Source of the DNA: Metallyticus violacea
Taxonomy: Eukaryota > Arthropoda > Insecta > Mantodea > Metallyticidae
Assembly (NCBI GenBank): GCA_030762175.1
Contig: CM060833.1
Span: 7,071,001-7,135,000 of the forward strand
Direction of reading: 5' to 3'
DNA: 64,000 nt
Positions within the stretch are counted from its first letter, which is position 1; every line of letters begins with the position of its first letter. The notes under the pieces are model-generated. The model did not search any database and was not told the origin of the DNA. It saw only the letters and a program-made list of their open reading frames with translations. Position numbers and translations under genes: made by a program. Below, in pieces: positions 45,335 through 56,713 of this stretch.

Positions 45335-46505
45335 GACTGGGGCGTTCTAAAATTTCTCTGCCTTACCAAGAAAACTCAAGATTGAAGAGAAATGTTTTTT
45401 CTTATTTGTCAATGTAGACACCTTGTAAATCAATACATTTAGTTCAACTTTTTAATTGCAACTGTAAAAAATAAGCGTCTGTCTCAGCTATAACCTCATC
45501 CTTTGGTGTGAATCTTCGTCCACCCAGCCATTTCTTCCGGTTTGGGAACAAAAATCCTGAGAGCCAAATTCAGCTAATATGGTGGATGTGCAAGCACTTG
45601 GAAGCGAAGGTTATGCAGTTTTGCAGTAACAATCCCAGACGTGTGTGAAGGCGTATTATCGTGATGAAAGAGAACGGTCTTTTTTTTCCTCAAGGTATGG
45701 ACGTTTAGCCTGAATAGCATCCTTCAGTTGGTCCAGTAGTGAAGCGTAATACTCCCCGGTGATGATTCTGCCCTTCTGAAGGTAGTCTACGAGCACCACA
45801 CCATGAGAATCCCAGAAAACTGTAGCCATGACTTTTACTGGAGAACCGTTTTTGCTTTCTTTGGTGCACTTTCACCTGTTGCCACCGACTGTTTGGACTG
45901 TTCCTTCGTCTGTGGCGTGTAGTGATGAATCTGTTTCATCTACTGTTAGGAAACTTCGAAGAAACTCTCTGGAATTGCGCCTAAACAAGTCTGTACACTC
46001 TTGTGAAATGTTCATTCGAATATGTTTTTGGCCCATTGTTAACAAACGGGACACCCTCTTGAGGAAAGCTTTATCATTCCCAAAACTTGGTATAAAATGT
46101 AGGTGCAATGTCAGCCAACTCGATAGGCGATCATGTAGTAAGAATACGACATTGTGACAATCTCCTCAGTCGTAACAGTTTTGGGATGTCTTGAGCGTTC
46201 ATCTTGAATAATTATATAACACCCTTAAAATCAGCAGACCTCTTTTTAATTGTGAAATAATAAGGGAAAGAATTCTTTAATGTGAAATTTAACTGCTTTT
46301 GTATTTTTTGTTAAGAGTAAACCCTTCAAAACGAAGTACTTTATCACAGGTCGTATTTAATGTTAACACCAGTTTGTTTACATGATCACAAACAAGTGAC
46401 TATAATTACCTATCTGAAACTTTACAGCGCGCTATTCGAAGGACGATGCTTAACAACTGTCATAGTAATTTCACCATCTTCGCATCTCTGAGTCAGGGCG
46501 AGAAA
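45335..46505 (-). mobile_element. Mariner-3 copy 2, decayed
   Basis: Left end GGGGCGTTCTAAAATTTCTC; the right end is uncertain near 46500. On the minus strand 46108-45872 encodes the linker and FLTVDETDSSLHAT with the first catalytic Asp. Further left lie the VMATVFWDSHGVVLVDYLQK-like and YYASLLDQLK-like regions in other frames. It aligns along its length with copy 1 at 22998-24175 and keeps a stretch (LLDQLKDAIQA-like) that copy 1 lost. Confidence 0.75.
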
Positions 46506-46729
46506 CACCTTAGTACTGTTTCACTATAATTATCTTTCCAATATTTTATTCATCCACTAGCGCAACAAAGAGTCTGTATAAAACTTGAGCCAAAGTTTCC
46601 TGGCAACGCACGTGACGAGAGGTGACGTTTCGGATGTTGAACACACATAATGACTCACGGGCAAACGGTTCGCCCAATGAAAAGCTTACCGAAACTGCAA
46701 AGGAAGTCCCTAATACATAACCGCAAATA

Positions 46730-47379
46730 CCGAGGGTGCCACACACTTTCACAGTAGATATCTATTTAACATATTTCAAAGTTGAACCGAAAAACAACAG
46801 TAATGTGTAGTATGATGTTCTGTAATGACTCACATTACGTTATGATAGCGTTGCTACGTGCCAGGTAAATCAACAATGAACAAATGAAGCCAAGTATGAT
46901 GTCCTGTAAACAGATTACGTTATGCTAGCATTGTTACAACAAAATGCAGTCAAGATTATCGTTTGAACAGCGGAAAGCAATTTTGAAGTTGTATTGGAAA
47001 ACCGAGAATGTTGTTGAAGTTCAAAGGCAATGGAGACGTGTGTACAGAACAAAACCGCCGTTGGACTTCTACCAATGGGGAACTCTTAAGGATGTTGTAT
47101 ACCGTAGAAAACCAGCTACACTGACAGCACTTCGGGAAGAAATTGAAACGGCATATGCTGCAATCGCTGAGGACACTTTCGCAAACGTTGCTCAATCAGT
47201 AGTTCAACGTACTCAGAAGTGTATCGACGTTGATGGTGGGCATTTTGAGCAACTGTTGTAACTGTAAAAGTCTAAGATGATTAGTGCTCATCATTTTCTG
47301 TTTCTATGAATTCAGTTTCGCTATGTTAGCACAGTTTTATCTTTGCTTGAAGTGTGTATACATTTCGTGTCTACCTCGG
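46730..47379 (+). mobile_element. MTN-D copy 5, deletion derivative with an open reading frame
   Basis: TA flanks both ends. The left end CCGAGGGTGCCACACACTTT has lost about ten bases of the terminal repeat; the right end is CATTTCGTGTCTACCTCGG. It holds the duplicated leader and the mini transposase frame at 46944-47261. Length is 650 bp. Confidence 0.8.
46944..47261 (+). CDS. Uninterrupted 105-residue mini-transposase frame (N- to C-terminal fusion)
   Basis: From ATG 46944 the frame encodes the N-terminal DNA-binding stretch (LSFEQRKAILKLYWKTENVV then EVQRQWRRVYRT), joined at 47052 or so to the C-terminal piece KPPLDFYQWGTLKDVVYRRK and the tail ending GHFEQLL. Full-length relatives run over 300 residues with DDE residues in between; only the last-Asp block LDFYQWG survives, so it cannot catalyse transposition. 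Copies 1 and 2 have the same junction but each carries a stop. A DNA-binding, repressor-like product is conceivable by analogy with the KP element of Drosophila; expression is not shown by the sequence. It may equally be a relic that has not yet gained a stop. Confidence 0.45.
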   Translation: MQSRLSFEQRKAILKLYWKTENVVEVQRQWRRVYRTKPPLDFYQWGTLKDVVYRRKPATLTALREEIETAYAAIAEDTFANVAQSVVQRTQKCIDVDGGHFEQLL

Positions 47380-47381
47380 TA

Positions 47382-48100
47382 TAAGCATCGGGCGCAGAAT
47401 AGAAGTTCACTAGAGATTTTTGACCACACAAACGCATCAAGCAATAGATACAGGAAAATAAACGTTAAACGTTTTAGGTTAGCGTAATCCAGCAATCTTT
47501 TAGAGAAGCCTTCTCGAATCGGGTCGGAGGCAAACCTATGAACAAAATAACATTCTATAAGTAGACAGACCGTAATATTTTAAAATAAACTATTAATTAT
47601 AAATTAAATTTACGATAAATTCATTGTTTCAAATAAATAGTTCATATATCGCACCAGGAAGAATTGTAACCAAATTTATGGATAATGCTGCCAATATCAC
47701 AGTGGTTGTTCTAGTACTTTCAACGTTTAAAATTTTCTTCTATACGTACTGTACGTTTGAAATGAATATCAGGGAATCTCCGTACATCACGAGCAGATTC
47801 TGTACGCACACGTAAATAAATACTTTTTGAAGAATAGAATGCCTGAATTTAGCCATATTAAAGTAATTAATACACTGTATTATGCCGCCTGTTTGAATAC
47901 TTAATACAATACATAGGAACTTGTCGGTTCGTTCCTAGAGTTAAACTAGTACTGACCTCCCCTCTGATTCCCAGGCTGAATTTCAAGCGTGGGAACGAGA
48001 CAAGAACTGCAGATGTCGGTCAACTGCACATGGAGCGGTACCGCGAAGGAAAAATCACTCAGTACATATACCAGGCTTACAGAATATGTACTCAGGGGGT
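47382..48100. other. Intron, no feature
   Basis: No repeat family or exon-like frame recognised. Confidence 0.55.
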
Positions 48101-48103
48101 TTT

Positions 48104-48312
48104 GCGTCTAGGTCAGTGCCGGCTCCCCTCCCCCCCTCGCGATCGCCTGCCTGTCCTTGAACTTCCAAGCAGTCGATAGCGTACTTTCGTTCGCGTAGAT
48201 GGTAAGGCAACTGACTTTAGGGCAATGTATTTGTGTGTGTAAGTGTTATTGGATATAAATATACGAACACGAGGGATTTACTCATAAGTTACCTTCCAGG
48301 ATTGCAAGACAC
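48104..48312 (+). mobile_element. IS630-like element, N-terminal fragment
   Basis: A block with GGTAAGGCAACTGACTTTAG and GCAATGTATTTGTGTGTGTA aligns with 61420-61620 (AGACAGGTGACTTTAGAGCA), the start of the element whose catalytic part is visible at 61745-61960. Confidence 0.5.
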
Positions 48313-48371
48313 GATATATATACATATCGTTTTTTGTTTGTTGTTTTGTTTTTTTTTTTTTTTTTTTTTTC

Positions 48372-48445
48372 ACCGTCATGTTCGGTGTCTAGTAAGTAGA
48401 ATCCGATGGAGGTTTGAAGAAAATTTTCAAAAATCTTTTGCAAAA
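48372..48445 (-). repeat. Repeat-E fragment
   Basis: The TTCGGTGTCTAGTAAGTAGA to AAATCTTTTGC stretch is the complement of the TAGGCACC...ATCTCCATCGATCC block. A T run lies directly left of it (48351-48370). Confidence 0.55.
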
Positions 48446-48689
48446 TTTTAGCTGCCATCTCTGTATTTCTGAGTAAACTTTCAGAGCTATGAGTCGGTAA
48501 CGCATCAAGAAGTATTGAATTAAAGCATCGTCGAAATCCTTACAGTGAGACAAGGCATGTTGGACTACTGGCCAGGGAGACTGTTTTAAGACGTCTATTA
48601 TTTGCTATAATGCAAAAATGTAGTGTAAATAGTATAAACAAAAACCTCAATATATACATATTTTTTTAATTTATGCGTAATGTTTTTCA

Positions 48690-48785
48690 TTTTCATTTCC
48701 TAGTTAGTAGGATCGATGATTATTTGAAGAAATTTTCAAAAATCTTTTCATGGGCATAACCGCGAAGAAAATTTGCTAAAATGAA
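48690..48785 (-). repeat. Repeat-E fragment
   Basis: CCTAGTTAGTAGGATCGATG through TCTTTTCATGGGCATAACCG is the complement of the left part of Repeat-E, ending near AAATTTGCTAAAA, a decayed left terminus. Confidence 0.6.
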
Positions 48786-48789
48786 AAAT

Positions 48790-49515
48790 AAAATAACATA
48801 TACAGAATAGATATATAACAGATAAACACTAGAGGCTCAGAAATAACAAAAGACTGAAATAGTTGCACAGTTAGCAACTATTTAAAACAGCTGTGTGTAT
48901 CCTACAAAAGTTATATGTTTTTCTTGTATCTGAACTTTTAGCTCGTATATAAAATAAGAATAATCCCACCATTAACGACAGTCAAATGTTCAGTGCTTCC
49001 GTTGCCATAACAACAACTCCGAATTTCTTTTTATGCTTTTGGTTTATAGGTCGTTTCCAGAATTTTTTGTCACAAGGAACGAAATGTAAAGGAAAGAGTA
49101 GCCGGCCTGCGTCACAGCCCCCGGCTCCCAATTTGGCCCGCGACGGGCGTAGCCCAAAAGGCGGAAGCTGTTATTCACCTCCGCTTTATCGAGCGAAATG
49201 CGCTCTTCGCTTGTTTGTCGGGCTCATAAATAATTCACTCACGTAATCACAGCGTTACAACATCGCGGATAGCGAAACAATCGGACATATATATTCTTTG
49301 TGGAGTAAAAGACACACTTCTAAAGATTAAAATAATACAGACCGTAAAATAACATCCCTGAAATTTGTTTGTTCATGTTCAGTGGCACATAACACTCGTT
49401 AAGGACGAGCTCACGCAAATTATCCTTTTAAATTTGAAGCGTTTTTACTTAGACCAGAGAAAATTTCATTTGAAATAAAAAAAAAAAAATGCTGATTTAT
49501 AATACTTATAAATAC
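48790..49515. other. Intron with a GC-richer patch
   Basis: The patch at about 49100-49260 (GCCGGCCTGCGTCACAGCCC and following) contrasts with the AT-rich surroundings. An 86-codon frame covers it but ends without a plausible donor. It could be a conserved non-coding element. Confidence 0.4.
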
Positions 49516-49517
49516 AC

Positions 49518-50230
49518 GAGGGTCATTTTAAAAGCTCTCAGAATGAAGCTCAAAATGACGGCACATTTTTTTTTTAAATTAAACTTATTTTTCAACATAG
49601 TTTCCCTTGACAGTAATATAAATAGCGATGCTCCTAAGCCTTTATCCCACCACAAAAGTTAGGACGGAAAAATACGCCTCAACTAATGATTTAAGCTCTT
49701 CGTCGTACGGAAGATTCATTCCACCAATGATTTTTCTCAGTGTAGAGAACACACAGAAGTCTGATGGAGCCAAGTCAGGGGAATATGGTGGATGTGGCAG
49801 CAAATCGTACTCACAGTTCATTGCAACGACACGTGTTTGAGGACAAGCATTGTCTTGATGCAAGATGACTTTCTTCTTTGATAAACTCGATCTTTTCTCG
49901 CGTATTTGTGTCTTCATTATGTCCAAAAGATTAGCATAATACTCTCCAGTGATAGATATTCAAGTGGTAAGATAAATTAATCAGCAGTACAACCTTGGCA
50001 TCCCTGAAAACTAACGCTAAGATTTTTCCCACGTTTTTCACACACTTGGCCTTCTTTAACGTGGAGAATCGCGGGATGTTTCCGTTGTTTAGACTGCTGT
50101 TTTGTTTCAGGTATGTCGTAGTGTACCGGTCACAAATCGATGCATAATGTCGGTGGGTCGAAATTTGCACTCTGGTCACAATTTTTCCCTCAAAATGTGA
50201 AATGGTGCAAAGTCCCGTAAAGTGTTTATT
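49518..50230 (-). mobile_element. Mariner-6, catalytic half
   Basis: The left end CGAGGGTCATTTTAAAAGCT is mariner-like. The minus-strand frame 49926-49642 reads KKKVILHQDNACPQTRVVAM with the second catalytic Asp, then LLPHPPYSPDLAPSDFCVFS with the third. NLPYDEELKSLVEAYF follows. Codons further right (to about 50180) show the YYANLLD-like and VFRDAKVVLLINLSYHL (VFWD..G..L.D.L) regions. The N-terminus is lost. Confidence 0.75.
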
Positions 50231-50234
50231 ATAT

Positions 50235-51053
50235 CTGTATGGCTTTCTGTTACATTCTTTACCAAGTATTTAATAACCGTATGATGTTCGATATTTGTCA
50301 GTTTTCCTTTATCCACAAGTCTGTACTACAACAAACAGCTATAGCTACTGTATTATTGCACACATGTTTCTATGGAAGATGGCGGGTTTTGATAACAAAA
50401 CTACTTCGGGACTGCTGCTGCAACCTGTGAGTCATTCCGAGAAATTTTCAAATAACCGTCAAAATGTAAAATTTCTTTCATACTTGTATAAACATAAATC
50501 AAAAAACTGTAATATATTGAAATAAAATATCTTCTTATACTTTATTATAGCGCGGTGTATTGGATAATAAAACTGTTTTAGATTGATAGCTGAGTAATGT
50601 AACGTTCAATGTCTCTTCATCTGCATCGCCGTGAAGAGGATGATTAATCAACACTTTCATTATAGATCGCGGGGAACCGGGGGTTGTGATGCAGACCGGC
50701 CAATCTTCCATTTTGTTGAGTGGAAACAAAGATTCCTTTACATGAAAGAAAAACCTACTTTGTCTATATTTCATCCAATAAAATTTTTATTTTTTGAATA
50801 TCTGATGTGTAAACTTAAATCCTGGTTTATTAACTTTTACAAAGTCCAGAGCCTGTGAAGAAACCATTGCAATGTTATGCATTATTTCAATGACAATAAA
50901 ATTTCACATTTCTTCATCAAGTATATTTTCTGAGTCAATGCCTAACCCTCAATATTGTGAGAGTGTGAGATTCACTACCCTTCCTTAGTGTTGTAAAATG
51001 ATTATAAAGCAAATAGAACATTTTGTAAAGAAACAAATATTCGGACCGTAAAA

Positions 51054-51055
<2 letters not shown>
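50235..51055. other. Intron, no feature
   Basis: No recognisable element, only short frames. Confidence 0.5.

Positions 51056-51100
<45 letters not shown>
51056..51100. repeat. (TA)n simple repeat
   Basis: About 22 TA units just left of the satellite array. Confidence 0.9.
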
Positions 51101-51105
<5 letters not shown>

Positions 51106-52090
51106 CACCGATTTCTAGAGATAATCATTACTTAGAACAACGAATTTAAGTAAATCAGCTAATATATTACCCATCTTTATTAGCAAAAGTATTATTTAGA
51201 ACAACGAATATGGACAGATAGCTTATTTATGACCAACCTTTATTAGCAGTCCTATTAATACTAGAGGTGATCATGACTTAGAACAACGAATATAGATAAA
51301 TCAGCTGATACATGACTTACCTTTATTAACAGTAATATTAATACTAGAGGTGATCATGACTTAGAACAACGAATATAGATAAATCAGCTGATACATGACC
51401 ACCTTTATTAACAGTAATATTAATACTAGAGGTGATCATGACTTAGAACAACGAATATAGATAAATCAGCTGATACATGACCACCTTTATTAACAGTAAT
51501 ATTAATATTAGAGGTGATCATGACTTATAACAACGAATATAGATAAATCAGCTGATACATGACCACCTTTATTAACAGTACTATTAATACTAGAGGTGGT
51601 CATGACTTAGAACAACGAATATAGATAAATCAGCTGATACATGACCTACCTTTATTAACAGTAATATTAATACTAGAGGTGATCATGACTTAGAACAACG
51701 AATATAGATAAATCAGCTGATACATGACCACCTTTATTAACAGTAATATTAATACTAGAGGTGATCATGACTTAGAACAACGAATATAGATAAATCAGTT
51801 GATACATGACCTACCTTTATTAACAGTAATATCAATACTAGAGGTGATCATGACTTACAACAGCGAATATAGATAAATCAGCTGATACATGACCTACCTT
51901 TATTAACAGTAATATCAATACTAGAGGTGATCATGACTTACAACAACGAATATAGATAAATCAGCTGATACATGACCACCTTTATTAACAGTAATATCAA
52001 TACTAGAGGTGGTCATGACTTAGAACAACGAATATAGATAAATCAGCTGATACATGACCACCTTTATTAACAGTAATATCAATACTAGAG

Positions 52091-53319
52091 GTGTTCATGA
52101 CTTAGAAAAACGAATATAGATAAATCAGCTGATACATGACCACCTTTATTAACAGTAATATTAATACTAGAGGTGATCATGACTTAGAACAACGAATATA
52201 GATAAATCAGCTGATACATGACCACCTTTATTAACAGTACTATTAATACTGGTGGTGGTCATGACTTAGAACAACGAATATAGATAAATCAGCTGATACA
52301 TGACCGACCTTTATTAACAGTACTATTAATACTAGAGGTGATCATGACCTAGAACAACGAATATAGATAAATCAGCTGATACAAGACTACCTTTATTAAC
52401 AGTACTATTAATACTAGAGGTGACCATGACTTAGAACAACGAATATAGATAAATCAGCTGATACATGACCACCTTTATTAACAGTAATATCAATACTAGA
52501 GGTGGCCATGACTTAGAACAACAAATATAGATAAATCAGCGGATACATGACCACCTTTATTAACAGTAATATTAATACTAGAGGTGATCATGACTTAGAA
52601 CAACGAATATAGATAAATCAGCGGATACATGCCCTACCTTTATTAACAGTACTATTAATACTAGAGGGGGTCATGACTTAGAACAACGAATATAGATAAA
52701 TCAGCTGATACATGACCACCTTTATTAACAGTACTATTAATACTAGAGGTGATCATGACGTAGAACAGCGAATATAGATAAATCAGCTGATACATGACCG
52801 ACCTTTATTAACAGTACTATTAATACTAGAGGTGGCCATGACTTAGAACAACGAATATAGATAAATCAGCTGATACATGACCGACCTTTATTAACAGTAA
52901 TATCAATACTAGAGGTGATCATGACTTAGAACAACGAATATAGATAAATCAGCTGATACATGACCACCTTTATTAACAGTAATATCAAGAGGTGTTCATG
53001 ACTTAGAACAACGAATATATATAAATCAGCTGATACAAGACCACCTTTATTAACAGTAATATTAATACTAGAGGAGGTCATGACTTATAACAACGAATGT
53101 AGATAAATCAGCTGATACATGACCACCTATATTAACAGTAATATCAATACTAGAGGTGGTCATGACTTAGAACAACGAATATAGATAAATCAGCTGATAC
53201 ATGACCACCTTTATTAACAGTAATATCAATACTAGAGGTGGTCATGACTTAGAACAACGAATATAGATAAATCAGCTGATACATGACCACCTTTATTAAC
53301 AGTAATATCAATACTAGAG
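52091..53319 (+). repeat. Higher-order repeat block A (15 units, 1,229 bp)
   Basis: It starts at the unit with GTGTTCATGACTTAGAAAAA. A series of diagnostic variants follows in a fixed order: CTGGTGGTGG, GACCTAGAAC, AAGACTACC, GTGACCATG, AACAAATAT with CAGCGGATAC, ATGCCCTACC, GAGGGGGTC, GACGTAGAACAGC, a shortened unit ATATCAAGAGGTG, and ACGAATGTAG. The same order recurs in block B. Confidence 0.85.
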
Positions 53320-54466
53320 GTGTTCATGACTTAGAAAAACGAATATAGATAAATCAGCTGATACATGACCACCTTTATTAACAGTAATATTAATACTAGA
53401 GGTGATCATGACTTAGAACAACGAATATAGATAAATCAGCTGATACATGACCACCTTTATTAACAGTACTATTAATACTGGTGGTGGTCATGACTTAGAA
53501 CAACGAATATAGATAAATCAGCTGATACATGACCGACCTTTATTAACAGTACTATTAATACTAGAGGTGATCATGACCTAGAACAACGAATATAGATAAA
53601 TCAGCTGATACAAGACTACCTTTATTAACAGTACTATTAATACTAGAGGTGACCATGACTTAGAACAACGAATATAGATAAATCAGCTGATACATGACCA
53701 CCTTTATTAACAGTAATATCAATACTAGAGGTGGCCATGACTTAGAACAACAAATATAGATAAATCAGCGGATACATGACCACCTTTATTAACAGTAATA
53801 TTAATACTAGAGGTGATCATGACTTAGAACAACGAATATAGATAAATCAGCGGATACATGCCCTACCTTTATTAACAGTACTATTAATACTAGAGGGGGT
53901 CATGACTTAGAACAACGAATATAGATAAATCAGCTGATACATGACCACCTTTATTAACAGTACTATTAATACTAGAGGTGATCATGACGTAGAACAGCGA
54001 ATATAGATAAATCAGCTGATACATGACCGACCTTTATTAACAGTACTATTAATACTAGAGGTGGCCATGACTTAGAACAACGAATATAGATAAATCAGCT
54101 GATACATGACCGACCTTTATTAACAGTAATATCAATACTAGAGGTGATCATGACTTAGAACAACGAATATAGATAAATCAGCTGATACATGACCACCTTT
54201 ATTAACAGTAATATCAAGAGGTGTTCATGACTTAGAACAACGAATATATATAAATCAGCTGATACAAGACCACCTTTATTAACAGTAATATTAATACTAG
54301 AGGAGGTCATGACTTATAACAACGAATGTAGATAAATCAGCTGATACATGACCACCTATATTAACAGTAATATCAATACTAGAGGTGGTCATGACTTAGA
54401 ACAACGAATATAGATAAATCAGCTGATACATGACCACCTTTATTAACAGTAATATCAATACTAGAG
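53320..54466 (+). repeat. Higher-order repeat block B (14 units, 1,147 bp)
   Basis: It carries the variants of block A in the same order and looks almost identical by eye, with one 82-bp unit fewer (the doubled GGTGGTCATG unit before the next block). A third, partial block starts at 54467 with the same first variants but skips several units before GAGGGGGTC. Confidence 0.85.
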
Positions 54467-56178
54467 GTGTTCATGACTTAGAAAAACGAATATAGATAAA
54501 TCAGCTGATACATGACCACCTTTATTAACAGTAATATTAATACTAGAGGTGATCATGACTTAGAACAACGAATGTAGATAAATCAGCTGATACATGACCA
54601 CCTTTATTAACAGTACTATTAATACTGGTGGTGGTCATGACTTAGAACAACGAATATAGATAAATCAGCTGATACATGACCGACCTTTATTAACAGTACT
54701 ATTAATACTAGAGGTGATCATGACTTAGAACAACGAATATAGATAAATCAGCGGATACATGCCCTACCTTTATTAACAGTACTATTAATACTAGAGGGGG
54801 TCATGACTTAGAACAACGAATATAGATAAATCAGCTGATACATGACCACCTTTATTAACAGTACTATTAATACTAGAGGTGATCATGACGTAGAACAGCG
54901 AATATAGATAAATCAGCTGATACATGACCGACCTTTATTAACAGTACTATTAATACTAGAGGTGGCCATGACTTAGAACAACGAATATAGATAAATCAGC
55001 TGATACATGACCGACCTTTATTAACAGTAATATTAATACTAGAGGTGATCATGACTTAGAACAACGAATATAGATAAATCAGCTGATACATGACCACCTT
55101 TATTAACAGTAATATAAATACTAGAGGTGTTCATGACTTAGAACAACGAATATAGATAAATCAGCTGATACAAGACCACCTTTATTAACAGTAATATTAA
55201 TACTAGAGAAGGTCATGACTTATAACAACGAATGTGGATAAATTAGCTGATACATGACCACCTTTATTAACAGTACTATTAATACTAGAGGTGGTCATGA
55301 CTTAGAACAACGAATATAGATAAATCAGCTGATACATGACCAACTTTATTAATAGTACTATTAATACTAGAGGTGATCATGACTTAGAACAGCGAATATA
55401 GATAAATTAGCTGATACATGACCTACCTTTATTAACAGTACTATTAATACTAGAGGTGGTCATGACTTAGAACAACGAATATAGATAAATCAGCTGATAC
55501 ATGACCACCTTTATTAACAGTACTATTAATACTAGAGGTGATCATGACTTAGAACAGCGAATATAGATAAATTAGCTGATACATGACTGACCTTTATTAA
55601 CAGTACTATTAATACTAGAGGTGGCCATGACTTAGAACAACAAATATAGATAAATCAGCTGATACAAGACCACCTTTATTAACAGTACTATTAATACTAG
55701 AGGTGATCATGACTTAGAACAACGAATATAGATAAATCAGCTGATACATGACCACCTTTATTAACAGTAATATTAATACTAGAGGTGGTCATGACTTAGA
55801 ACAACGAATATAGATAAATCAGCTGATACATGACCACCTTTATTAACAGTAATATTAATACTAGAGGTGGTCATGACTTAGAACAACGAATATAGATAAA
55901 TCAGCTGATACAAGACCACCTTTATAAACAGTACTATTAATAGTAGAGGTGATCATGACTTAGAATAACGAATATAGATAAGTCAGCTGATACATGACCA
56001 CCTTTATTAACAGTACTATTAATACTAGAGGTGGTCGTGACTTAGAACAACGAATATAGATAAATCAGCTAATACATGACCGAACTTTATTAACAGTTGA
56101 TACTAGAGTTGTAATGACATGAACATGTAATGTGTGTATGTTTAGCTGTAACCTCAGCGGAAATTTTGTCATTTACAG

Positions 56179-56713
56179 GCACATCGTGAGCATGACTACG
56201 ACGACCACGACGAGCAGCAACTCTAGCAACCTGACGTGGCTGCAACGCCAGCAGCAGAAGCTCCGGGAGCGGAAGGAGGTCCAGCTGAGATCCGAGAGGT
56301 ACCCAGCGGAGACCAGGCTCATGTCGGAACTGCGTTTCATTCAGCAACATCCGTACAGCACCAGACTCTCGGCCAGTCATCGCGTGGACGGCTACACCAG
56401 CGACACGACGCACTTCGCGGACGACAACGAAGACGACGAGGAGGAGGACAGGGTCCAAGGCGACTTTACGGTGCCCCTGCACATCAACACGACCGCCTCG
56501 CCCGTGCACAAGCTGAGCAGCACAAGTTCCGCCCCGGCATCGCCTTTGCTGCCCAACAGGACGTCGTCCAGGCACTACCAGTCCTCCTCCACGTCGTACA
56601 TCAGCAGCACCACCAGCCCACTGGGTCGCCAGAAGTCAGACACTTCCTTCGACAGAGAACGGCCGTTCGTGGCCGTTAAGAGGGCGCAGGAACAGAATAG
56701 AAAGTTGACACAG
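56179..56713 (+). CDS. by: Tensin, second linker exon in the window
   Basis: About 178 residues. It opens G-HIVSM (the Gly codon split 2+1 with the exon at 21121-22015), then a Thr/Ser run, NLTWLQRQQQKLRERKEVQL at about residues 18-37 (amphipathic, Arg/Gln/Glu-rich, probably a short helix), RLMSELRFIQQHPYS, an acidic run DDNEDDEEED at about 83-92, and a Ser/Thr/Pro-rich tail with SPLGRQKSDTSF. The acceptor TCATTTACAG ends at 56178; the donor is CACAG followed by GTAATTG at 56714, phase 0. High GC and the Ser/Pro composition match the first exon. The assignment to tensin rests on phase matching and neighbour position more than on a domain. There is no enzymatic domain; the linker probably carries phosphorylation and binding sites. 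Confidence 0.78.

Larger units (their letters stand above)
51111..56120 (+). repeat. 82-bp satellite/minisatellite array, about 61 units
   Basis: The unit contains GGTGATCATGACTTAGAACA, ACGAATATAGATAAATCAGC, TGATACATGACCACCTTTAT and TAACAGTAATATTAATACTA in that order. Spacing is 82 bp (for example GAGGTGATC at 51429 and 51511), or 83 bp where GACCACC becomes GACCTACC or GACCGACC. The first two units and the last are degenerate and the core is homogeneous, as expected from unequal crossing over. Many units hold AGGTGGTCATG and CATGACCACCT 35 nt apart, an 11-bp inverted repeat (e.g. 53154-53210), with the palindrome ATCAGCTGAT in the loop. No frame stays open. The array ends about 60 bp before the tensin exon acceptor. 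Confidence 0.95.
22016..56178 (+). other. Tensin intron of 34.2 kb, filled with transposons and a satellite array
   Basis: The donor is GTAAGTG at 22016 and the acceptor TCATTTACAG ends at 56178. The left exon leaves GG of a codon and the right exon supplies G, giving a glycine and an open frame across the junction. Nearly all of the intron that I can classify is mobile DNA. The last 5 kb is an 82-bp satellite. The pre-mRNA would carry the plus strand of all these elements. Confidence 0.8.

Noticed and set aside
51111..56120. CRISPR-like array
   Set aside because: Units repeat over their full 82 bp with no unique spacers, and the context is a spliced animal gene; it is a tandem satellite.
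56090..56679. Minus-strand (161 codons) and alternate plus-strand (147 codons) frames over the second tensin exon
   Set aside because: They are shadows of the real frame; neither keeps phase with the neighbouring exons.
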